Of a DNA stretch of 64,000 bases, positions 46,302-53,940 are shown one piece after another. The notes below the pieces were generated by a model. That model saw only the letters and a program-made list of their open reading frames with translations, ran no database searches and had not been told where the DNA came from. The position numbers and the translations under genes are program-made. This DNA is from UKL13-3 sp040387195 (lineage in GTDB: Bacteria > Bacteroidota > Bacteroidia > UKL13-3): contig JAZKEF010000016.1 of assembly GCA_040387195.1 (NCBI GenBank), forward strand, positions 47,128 to 111,127. The letters run 5' to 3'. Positions within the stretch are counted from its first letter, which is position 1; every line of letters begins with the position of its first letter.

Positions 46302-46802
46302 TTAATTTGTAGTATGATAAGAATAGGAGGGGATGATTCCGGATAGGGTTGCATAGATGCGGTAACTTTTTCCTTTGGTCGTCACGGTTGCCTTTAACCC
46401 AAGGGTAATGGCCGAGCCTGTTTTATTTCCGGTACATTGGGTAAATTCCAGCATCGACATCGAATTGGCATCGGCATCATCAGAGGCTGTTCCCCTTTTT
46501 TGCGAGATATACACTACACGGTATGCCGATTTGGGCAGCAACCCTTTTTGCAGTGTGGTGATGTCAATCCCGTTCACCTGAATCATATCTCCGGTGCGGT
46601 CGGTAACGGCAATATTGAGTTTATCATTGATAACCTGTAATACAGGTTTTTGAAAAAAAGTGAAAGGAATGTATGTTTTTGGACTGCTTTGAATAATGAT
46701 TGTATCCTTAGGGCTTTTTTGCAGTGGAGAAATGGCCTGAAGCGAACCAATACCCGACAATGCTATCAAAAGTAAAAACAAACCGCAGCTTTTATTGAAC
46801 AT
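46302..46802 (-). CDS. Exported protein, unknown, paired with the S8 peptidase
   Basis: About 166 residues with an N-terminal signal (FLLLIALSGIGSLQA). The ATG at 46802 is preferred to TTG at 46808. The mature part is Ser/Thr/Lys-rich with beta strands; no family recognised. It ends 9 bases before the peptidase gene, so it is in the same operon, possibly a chaperone or partner of the protease. Confidence 0.72.
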   Translation of the reverse strand: MFNKSCGLFLLLIALSGIGSLQAISPLQKSPKDTIIIQSSPKTYIPFTFFQKPVLQVINDKLNIAVTDRTGDMIQVNGIDITTLQKGLLPKSAYRVVYISQKRGTASDDADANSMSMLEFTQCTGNKTGSAITLGLKATVTTKGKSYRIYATLSGIIPSYSYHTTN

Positions 46803-46891
46803 ACTCAAAAATAGAAATTTGGAGATAAAACTGCATCATTATTTTTAAAACCTGTCGGTTAACTGTATTTTGCACCACTAAATCTGTTCAG

Positions 46892-47602
46892 GTGATCAAA
46901 CATATTCCCAATTCATTAACATCACTCAATCTGGTATGCGGGTGTTTATCCGTCATAGCTGCTTTGCAGGGAGAGCTAACGCATGCATCAATGTATATTG
47001 GGGCAGCTGCAATTCTTGATTTTTTTGATGGCTTTGTTGCCCGGGCGTTAAATGCACACTCTGATATCGGAAAACAATTGGATTCGCTGGCCGATATGGT
47101 AAGTTTTGGAGTTGCTCCGGGATTCATATTTTTTACATTGTCGGGACAATGTTTTGCTCCCGCAGGGTTTTGTATCAATATGTATTTACCGTTTCTGATC
47201 ATCATATTTTCGGCAGTAAGGTTAGCCAATTTTAATATTGATACCCGTCAGAGCGACTCCTTTATTGGAGTACCCACACCGGCCAATGCAATTTTTATCA
47301 GCAGTCTTCCTTTTATCATCCAACAGGATCATTATGGTATAGCTGCCTTGTTACAACATCCGTATTTTTTAACACTATTTCCACTGCTGTCAGCATATAT
47401 GCTGGTGGCCGAATTACCTTTGCTGGCACTTAAATTTAAAAACTTCGGGTGGAAGGGAAACGAGTTCCGGTTTGTACTCATCGCATCATCGGTGCTTTCG
47501 GTTGCTCTGTTTCAATACCTGGGTATAGCCATCGCTATTATCCTGTATATTCTCATTTCTATTATTTATAATCTTACTCATAAAACTACACATGAAATTT
47601 AA
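46892..47602 (+). CDS. pssA: CDP-diacylglycerol-serine O-phosphatidyltransferase
   Basis: It makes phosphatidylserine, precursor of phosphatidylethanolamine, from CDP-diacylglycerol and serine. The CDP-alcohol transferase motif is complete: DFFDGFVARALNAHSDIG with QLDSLADMVSFG after it (about 48-78). 236 residues with several membrane segments. The start is GTG at 46892. It overlaps purS by 11 bases. Confidence 0.95.
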   Translation: MIKHIPNSLTSLNLVCGCLSVIAALQGELTHASMYIGAAAILDFFDGFVARALNAHSDIGKQLDSLADMVSFGVAPGFIFFTLSGQCFAPAGFCINMYLPFLIIIFSAVRLANFNIDTRQSDSFIGVPTPANAIFISSLPFIIQQDHYGIAALLQHPYFLTLFPLLSAYMLVAELPLLALKFKNFGWKGNEFRFVLIASSVLSVALFQYLGIAIAIILYILISIIYNLTHKTTHEI

Positions 47603-47843
47603 AGCAGAAATTAATGTAATGCCACACGATGCATTATTAGACCCTCAGGGAAAAGCAGTAACGGGAAGTATGAAAAATATTGGATTGGCGGCTATTCAAA
47701 ATGTGCGTGTTGGTAAACATATTTCACTCGAAATAGAAGCGAATAGTGAAGCAGCAGCCAAAGAGATGGTTGATGATGCCTGCAAAAAGCTATTGGCGAA
47801 CATGATTATGGAGCGGTACGATTTTTCGTTAACAGCCGTTTAA
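47592..47843 (+). CDS. purS: Phosphoribosylformylglycinamidine synthase subunit PurS
   Basis: An 83-residue small subunit of the PurLQS complex of purine synthesis. Typical features: KAEINVMPHDALLDPQGKAV and a central GSMKNIGLAAIQNVRVGKHI. The start overlaps pssA. PurL and PurQ are not in the window, so the complex is encoded at dispersed sites. Confidence 0.93.
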   Translation: MKFKAEINVMPHDALLDPQGKAVTGSMKNIGLAAIQNVRVGKHISLEIEANSEAAAKEMVDDACKKLLANMIMERYDFSLTAV

Positions 47844-47863
47844 TCTTGCTGAACGGTAACCCC

Positions 47864-49138
47864 ATGAAAAAGATCACGATCCTGTCTGTATGTATGTGTG
47901 TATTTCTTGCCCGCTTGGCAGCACAGGATACTGCGTATGTTAAACGGGTGGTGAAGGATTTGTGTTCGGCCGACATGGCGGGCAGGGGTTACGTAAATAA
48001 AGGCGTACAAAAGGCTGCCGATTATATTAAAAATGAATACAAGCAGGCTGGTTTAACAGCGTTTGGAAGCGATTATTTCCAACCATTCGGATACCAGGCT
48101 ATTGCTTTTCCCAACAGGGTAGAAGTAACCGTAGATGATAAGGAACTTATAGCCGGAGAAGATTTTATTGTTTCGCCCGGCTGTCCCATTATCTATGGTG
48201 CTTATAATGTTATGGTTGTTGATTCGGCAATGATTGATAATCCTGGGGCTTTTCAAACCTTTGAAAAAACAGCCTTCTATAAGACCTTTTTGGTTGTGGA
48301 TGGGCTCAAAGGGAAAAAGATGCTGAATGCCGAAGCAGCACAGAAGGTATTAAAAAACGGATACAGGGCTAAAGGGCTTATCTTTGCCAATCAGGAAAAA
48401 CTAACCTGGAGCGTAGCGCTTGAGTGGGAGAAATATCCCATCATATATATAGCTAAAGGAGCCATTCACCAATTACCCTATCAAATTAAACTAACAGTTG
48501 AATCGCAGGCAAATGATTATGCAGTAAACAATGTTGTTGGTTATATAAAAGGCACAAAATACCCCGATTCATTTATAGTGCTCTCTGCTCATTATGATCA
48601 CCTCGGAATGCTTGGTCACTATGCTCAGTTCCCGGGAGCCAATGATAACGCAAGTGGTGTGGCCATGATGCTTGATCTGATGAAGCAGATTAAGAAAAAG
48701 CCATTACCCTATTCGGTAGCTTTTATGGCTTTCGCGGGTGAGGAGGCCGGCTTGCTGGGTTCGGTATATTATACTGAAACACCGTTATTTCCACTTTCTA
48801 AAATCAGTATGCTCATTAATCTGGACTTGATGGGTACTGGTGATAAAGGAATGACCGTTGTGAATGCCACTCTTTTCCCGGAAGAGTTTCAGCAACTGCA
48901 GTTGTTGAATTTAAACAAGGATTACCTTCCAGCTGTAAACCCCAGAGGGAAGGCGGCTAACAGCGACCACTATTATTTTTCAGAGAAGGGTGTGAAAGCA
49001 TTTTTCTTCTATTTGATGGGAGAATATAAATATTATCATGATATTCATGACGGTCCTGAGGCGCTGACACTCAGCAAATACAACGGGGCTTTTTTGCTTA
49101 TCTATGATTTTATGGTGGAGTATTCCACAGGTTATTAA
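47864..49138 (+). CDS. M28-family zinc metallopeptidase, exported
   Basis: About 424 residues from the ATG at 47864 (signal peptide KKITILSVCMCVFLARLAAQ); a TTG at 47846 was not used. M28 zinc ligands are visible: His in SAHYDHLGML, Asp in GANDNASGVAMM, the Glu pair in FAGEEAGLLGS, Asp in NLDLMGTG and His in YHDIHDGPE. A PA-like insert lies before the catalytic domain. Probably an aminopeptidase of the periplasm or surface. Confidence 0.93.
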   Translation: MKKITILSVCMCVFLARLAAQDTAYVKRVVKDLCSADMAGRGYVNKGVQKAADYIKNEYKQAGLTAFGSDYFQPFGYQAIAFPNRVEVTVDDKELIAGEDFIVSPGCPIIYGAYNVMVVDSAMIDNPGAFQTFEKTAFYKTFLVVDGLKGKKMLNAEAAQKVLKNGYRAKGLIFANQEKLTWSVALEWEKYPIIYIAKGAIHQLPYQIKLTVESQANDYAVNNVVGYIKGTKYPDSFIVLSAHYDHLGMLGHYAQFPGANDNASGVAMMLDLMKQIKKKPLPYSVAFMAFAGEEAGLLGSVYYTETPLFPLSKISMLINLDLMGTGDKGMTVVNATLFPEEFQQLQLLNLNKDYLPAVNPRGKAANSDHYYFSEKGVKAFFFYLMGEYKYYHDIHDGPEALTLSKYNGAFLLIYDFMVEYSTGY

Positions 49139-49201
49139 ACACAGAACTGTTGTTTAAGTCTATTTAATAACCTAAAATTACGATTATTTTAACTTTCGCG
49201 C

Positions 49202-50725
49202 ATGGCGCTATTCAACTCTCTTGTGACCTGGTATCTTAAAAAGAGAATACCAAACATTGAACATTTTATGTTGCATCCCCATGAGGTACAGCATGATTTG
49301 TTCGTGCATTTGATTGAAACAGCAAGAGACACTGAATGGGGTAAAAAATACGGATACAAAAGTATTCGCACACTTGCCGACTTTAAAGAAAGGGTACCGG
49401 TAGGAAACTACGAATCCCATACCCCATACATTGAGCGTATGCTGCATGGCGAACAAAATATTTTATGGCCAAGTGAAATTAAATGGTTTGCCAAATCATC
49501 GGGCACAACCAGTTCCAAAAGCAAGTTTATTCCGGTAAGCAATGAAAGTCTTGAAGAATGTCATTTTCAAGGCGGGAAGGATGCGTTATTGTTTTATTTG
49601 AACAATAAACCGGAAAGCAAAATATTTGATGGAAAAGGGTTGGTAATGGGAGGAAGTCATCAGATTAATAAAGGAGATGCCGATAGTTACTTTGGTGATT
49701 TGTCGGCCGTGATGATGCAAAACCTGCCTTTTTGGGCGCAGTATTTCAGAACTCCCGATTTGAACATTGCCATCATGGATAACTGGGATGAGAAGATTGA
49801 GAAAATGGTGGCCGCTACCCGAAATGAAGATGTAACCAATATTTCGGGAGTGCCTACCTGGACGCTTGTGCTGATTGAAAAGCTACTGGCAGAAACAGGT
49901 AAAACCAATTTAACGGATATCTGGCCAAATCTCGAATTGTATATTCATGGAGGCGTAAGTTTTGCACCTTACAAGGAACGATTCAATAAGCTGATTCAAT
50001 CATCCAATGTTTCGTATCTCGAAAGCTATAATGCATCAGAGGGATTTTTGGGCATACAGGAATCACTTTACCGTGATGATATGTTGCTGATGCTTGATTA
50101 CGGAATCTATTACGAGTTTATGCCGATGAGCGAATATGGAAAAGAGTTTCCGCAAACATATTCGCTGGATGAGGTTGAACCGGGAGAAAATTATGCAGTT
50201 GTTATTTCAACAAACTCGGGATTGTGGCGATATATTATTGGCGATACGGTTAAGTTTACGGATGTAAATCCTTTCCGGTTTAAAATTACCGGCAGAACCA
50301 AACATTTCATCAATGCATTTGGTGAAGAGCTGGTGATTGAAAATGCCGATTATGCCATTTCGAGTGCATGTAAAAAACTAAATGTAAGTATAACAGATTA
50401 CACAGCTGCACCGGTTCATTTTGCGGAAGCTCAGATTGGTGCACACGAATGGCTTATTGAGTTTGAAAGTGAACCGCACTCGCTGGAGAATTTTGCAGAT
50501 GAACTCGATCTTTTCCTGAAAAGCGTTAACTCCGATTATGAAGCAAAACGATACCTGGATATGGCAATGACAAAACCCATCATAAAAATGCTTCCCAAAG
50601 GAACATTTCAGGCCTGGCTTAAAAAATCCGGGAAGTTGGGAGGCCAGCATAAAGTGCCCCGCCTCTCAAATACCCGCCAATATATTGATGATATTTTAAA
50701 CACTTCACTTCTCCAAAACAGATAA
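49202..50725 (+). CDS. GH3-family acyl-acid amido synthetase-like protein
   Basis: A 507-residue cytoplasmic protein of the GH3 (auxin-responsive promoter) family, which in plants adenylates carboxylates and conjugates them to amino acids. It has the ATP-binding segment AKSSGTTSSKSKFIPVSNES (about 98-117), ESYNASEGFLGIQ and YRD further on, and a C-terminal half with KITGRTKHFINAFGEE. It starts at the first ATG, 49202. Bacterial substrates are unknown. No obvious partner gene. Confidence 0.92.
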   Translation: MALFNSLVTWYLKKRIPNIEHFMLHPHEVQHDLFVHLIETARDTEWGKKYGYKSIRTLADFKERVPVGNYESHTPYIERMLHGEQNILWPSEIKWFAKSSGTTSSKSKFIPVSNESLEECHFQGGKDALLFYLNNKPESKIFDGKGLVMGGSHQINKGDADSYFGDLSAVMMQNLPFWAQYFRTPDLNIAIMDNWDEKIEKMVAATRNEDVTNISGVPTWTLVLIEKLLAETGKTNLTDIWPNLELYIHGGVSFAPYKERFNKLIQSSNVSYLESYNASEGFLGIQESLYRDDMLLMLDYGIYYEFMPMSEYGKEFPQTYSLDEVEPGENYAVVISTNSGLWRYIIGDTVKFTDVNPFRFKITGRTKHFINAFGEELVIENADYAISSACKKLNVSITDYTAAPVHFAEAQIGAHEWLIEFESEPHSLENFADELDLFLKSVNSDYEAKRYLDMAMTKPIIKMLPKGTFQAWLKKSGKLGGQHKVPRLSNTRQYIDDILNTSLLQNR

Positions 50726-50731
50726 AAACAT

Positions 50732-52660
50732 ATGAAGAAATGTATAATTATAATATGTACCCTTTTTTCGTTACCACTATTTGCCCAACGTGCCGCAACC
50801 GATTACGGGGATCTCTATTATGAGTTCTTTCAATTTAAAGAAGCGGCAAGGTATTATGAAGAGGCGCTGAGTGAGAAAAAAGTGAAAGACAAACAATACC
50901 TCAACGAACAATTGTCGCAATGTTACAAATATCTGTTTCAGTATAAGAAAGCTGAAGAATACCTGGCAGAAGTAATGAAGTCGGAAGGTAAAATAGAGCC
51001 AGAGTTTTATATTGACTATGGTAATATCTTAAAATTGAACGGAAAATATGCGGAGGCTAAAGAGCAGTTTAAAAAGTATCAGGAAGTTACAGGATCTGCA
51101 ATGGCCGAGTCATACCTGCGATCGTTAAATTGGGCTATTCGCAATGCCGATACCGTTAAAAACTACGGCATATTCCCAACAGATTTGAATATTAGCGGTC
51201 AATCATTAGGCTATTGTTTTTATGATGATGGATTGATTTATGCCCATGCCCGCAACAAAAAACCTATTGGTAAAGATCTGTCGCCATTGTTTGATTTAGA
51301 TTATGCCCGCAACACCAGTGAAACAGAGTTTAAAGCAGATCTCGAAATGCTTTCGCTCATTCAGTTTGATTTGAATGAAGGTTCTCCAAGCATTTCTTCT
51401 GACAGGAGTACACTATATTTTTCGGCAAACTCTACCAGTTTGAAAAGGAAAAAGAAGAAAACAATAGGCGAAGTTGAAGTAAGTGCCGAAGGTGTTTCCA
51501 ATTTTAAAATCTATTCAGCTCAAACCGAAGGGGGTTATTTCCAGAATCCCGTTGCCCTTCCTTTTAACAATAATGAATATAACTGCATTCATCCGTTTAT
51601 TATGGATGATGGAGAAACACTTTTGTTCAGTTCAAACATGCCGGGAGGATTCGGAGGGTTTGACTTATACAAATCTAAACTGCAGGGTGGCGTGTGGAGT
51701 GAACCCGAAAATTTGGGAAAAACAGTTAATACAGAGGAGAACGAACTGTTTCCATGGGTAAACGATGGAATGTTGTATTTTTCTTCCAAAGGTTTTAACA
51801 ACTATGGAGGATATGATGTATACATCGCAAAAATGAATAAGGGTGGAGTACCTTCGGGATTGAAAAACCTGGGACAGCCTGTTAACTCATTTAGGGATGA
51901 TGTTGCATTTATTACAAAAGATGGTGGCAGAACAGGCTACTTTTCGAGTAACAGAGGTAATGATGAAGGGAATGATAATGTATACTTTTTCAGGGAAACG
52001 GTTCCTGTTGCTAAAGTAGCGGAAGTTATTGCTCAGATGCCGACAGATAGTGCCCAAACATTACCGGTAACTTCGACTCCAACAGCAAGTGCACCCGTTA
52101 TCATTCCTGCACCAACCGTTATTCCACCACCTGCAAAAATGAAACCGACCGTAGCCAAGCGAGCAACTGCACCAAAAAAATCAGATGCGAAAAAACCGGT
52201 TGTTGCCAAAGAACCAACAATAGCTCCCGAAAGACCTGTTGTTACGCCTGAACAGCCGGTTGTAACAACGGAACCGATAGCGGTTTCGAATGACATGGAT
52301 GCCTTGGTAAATACGCATTTTACTCCTGTGTTGTTCAGGTTTAATGATGCAGGTATTTCGGCTCCCCAAATGGACGCAGCCGATTCCATTGCTCAAATAT
52401 TAAAAGACAACCGTGGGCTGAAAGTTTATATCTCTGCACATACCGATAGCCGTGGTAGTTTTTCATACAATATTGCCCTTGCCAACAAACGCGGAGCATC
52501 ACTTAAGCGTTATCTGCTCGACAGAGGAGTACCTGCCGGCAGTATTATCACTAAAGGCCTTGGCGAAAGCCAGTTGCTGAATGAATGTACCGATAATGTT
52601 TCATGTACAGATGAACAACATGCAATAAACAGACGTGTTGAAATGAGACTGGTGCGGTAA
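50732..52660 (+). CDS. OmpA-family protein with TPR and PD40 repeats (PorE-like)
   Basis: A 642-residue exported protein: signal peptide (about 1-18), TPR-like helices (about 25-130, EAARYYEEALSEK), a propeller of PD40 motifs (about 210-410; GGFGGFDLYKS, NYGGYDVYIAK), a Pro/Ala/Val-rich linker (about 430-520) and a C-terminal OmpA peptidoglycan-binding domain (about 535-642; SAHTDSRGSFSYNIALANKR, INRRVEMRL). This order is close to that of PorE of the T9SS. A carboxypeptidase-regulatory domain seen in PorE was not clear. Anchor between outer membrane machinery and peptidoglycan is inferred. Confidence 0.86.
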   Translation: MKKCIIIICTLFSLPLFAQRAATDYGDLYYEFFQFKEAARYYEEALSEKKVKDKQYLNEQLSQCYKYLFQYKKAEEYLAEVMKSEGKIEPEFYIDYGNILKLNGKYAEAKEQFKKYQEVTGSAMAESYLRSLNWAIRNADTVKNYGIFPTDLNISGQSLGYCFYDDGLIYAHARNKKPIGKDLSPLFDLDYARNTSETEFKADLEMLSLIQFDLNEGSPSISSDRSTLYFSANSTSLKRKKKKTIGEVEVSAEGVSNFKIYSAQTEGGYFQNPVALPFNNNEYNCIHPFIMDDGETLLFSSNMPGGFGGFDLYKSKLQGGVWSEPENLGKTVNTEENELFPWVNDGMLYFSSKGFNNYGGYDVYIAKMNKGGVPSGLKNLGQPVNSFRDDVAFITKDGGRTGYFSSNRGNDEGNDNVYFFRETVPVAKVAEVIAQMPTDSAQTLPVTSTPTASAPVIIPAPTVIPPPAKMKPTVAKRATAPKKSDAKKPVVAKEPTIAPERPVVTPEQPVVTTEPIAVSNDMDALVNTHFTPVLFRFNDAGISAPQMDAADSIAQILKDNRGLKVYISAHTDSRGSFSYNIALANKRGASLKRYLLDRGVPAGSIITKGLGESQLLNECTDNVSCTDEQHAINRRVEMRLVR

Positions 52661-52687
52661 GTTTAACGTAACAACATCCTTTTTAGC

Positions 52688-52729
52688 TGAGGGGTATAGT
52701 TTGCATAAAAAGGGCATCTATACCCCTCA
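52688..52729. terminator. Twelve-base hairpin between convergent genes
   Basis: TGAGGGGTATAG and CTATACCCCTCA pair perfectly over an 18-base loop. It lies between the OmpA and polyprenyl synthase genes. It has no good T tail on either strand, so termination is only one possible use. Confidence 0.55.
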
Positions 52730-52770
52730 ATTATGTATAGGCAGGAGATGATGAAAAAATGAGAGGTGTT

Positions 52771-53742
52771 TTATTTTTTTCGGTCAATCACAAAATCAAC
52801 CAGCTGCTTTAGATTCTGTGCAGCGGCATTGTCCGAAATAGAATCTATGATAGCGATGGCTTCAGACTGGTATTGGAACATCACTTTACGGGTATACGCT
52901 ATTCCATCATGGGCATTTACATAATCAATAACTTCGGCAATACGTTTTTTATCTGTATTGTGTTTTTTGATGGCATTAATAATGTAGTTCCGTGTAGTAG
53001 CGTTAGCATTGTTAATGGTATAAATGATAGGAAGGGTCAATTTTTTTTCCTTCAGATCAATACCGGTTGGTTTGCCTATATCATCGTCACCGTAATCAAG
53101 CAAATCATCTTTAATCTGAAAGGCAATCCCAATTTTTTCACCAAACAAATGCATCTTTTGAATATCCTCAGGTGAGGCTCCGGCACTGGCCGCTCCAATT
53201 GCACAGCAACTGGCAATTAAGGAGGCAGTTTTTTTTCGGATAATATCAAAATACACCTCCTCGCTTAAATTGAGGTTGCGGGTTTTTTCAATCTGCAATA
53301 ATTCACCTTCACTCATGGCCTCAACCGCGGTGCTTACAATTTCGAGTAAATGATAATCCTTGTTTTTTACCGAAAGGAGTAATCCCTTGCTTAGTAAATA
53401 ATCGCCAACAAGCACCGCAATCTTGTTTTTCCATAGGGCATTGATGCTAAAAAAACCTCTTCGCTCATCACTGTCGTCCACCACATCATCATGAACGAGG
53501 GTTGCCGTATGTAGCAGCTCGACAAGCGAAGCAGCACGGTATGTTGATTCGTTGATGCCTGAAAATAGCTTGGCCGACATAAAAACAAACATGGGTCTTA
53601 TTTGTTTCCCCTTCCGCTTCACGATATACGTCATGATGGTATCCAACAACGCAACTTTGCTTTTCATGGCATCGCGGAACTTGACTTCGAATAAGTCGAG
53701 TTCTGCTGAAATGGGTTGTTTTATGGAATCAATATTACTCAC
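52771..53742 (-). CDS. Polyprenyl synthase (trans-isoprenyl diphosphate synthase)
   Basis: It lengthens allylic diphosphates with isopentenyl diphosphate, probably for the quinone side chain. First Asp-rich motif LVHDDVVDDSDERRG (about 85), second FQIKDDLLDYGDD, with KGKQIRP in helix B. I place the start at GTG 53742 (VSNIDSIKQP), giving about 323 residues, the family length; the frame is open to 53823 but the added residues are not family-like. Product chain length not predicted. Confidence 0.93.
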   Translation of the reverse strand: MSNIDSIKQPISAELDLFEVKFRDAMKSKVALLDTIMTYIVKRKGKQIRPMFVFMSAKLFSGINESTYRAASLVELLHTATLVHDDVVDDSDERRGFFSINALWKNKIAVLVGDYLLSKGLLLSVKNKDYHLLEIVSTAVEAMSEGELLQIEKTRNLNLSEEVYFDIIRKKTASLIASCCAIGAASAGASPEDIQKMHLFGEKIGIAFQIKDDLLDYGDDDIGKPTGIDLKEKKLTLPIIYTINNANATTRNYIINAIKKHNTDKKRIAEVIDYVNAHDGIAYTRKVMFQYQSEAIAIIDSISDNAAAQNLKQLVDFVIDRKK

Positions 53743-53932
53743 GGTATGCACATGCAAATAAAGGAATTTTGGGTGTAAATGGTGGGGTTGGGGCCGAAAA
53801 CATTTTAAACAAAGTTGCACCATGAAAACCAGTATGTTGTAGGAACAATCGATTGGCTTACCTTGTTTGGGGCTAGTTGATTTTTGTACGCTGTATCCAC
53901 TTAAATTGAATAAATAGTTTGAAGGACTCTCT

Positions 53933-53940
53933 TATCTTTG
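53933..53940 (+). promoter_or_regulatory. -7 box of the 53941 sensor kinase gene
   Basis: TATCTTTG matches TAnnTTTG perfectly and touches the ATG at 53941. With a start point about 6 bases after it, the true start is likely a later ATG (53953, 53959 or 53962). TTG at 53906 is 24 bases away, outside the usual range. Confidence 0.5.

Noticed and set aside
53743..53823. Polyprenyl synthase start at 53823
   Set aside because: The added His/Pro-rich residues have no match to the family; GTG at 53742 gives the usual length.
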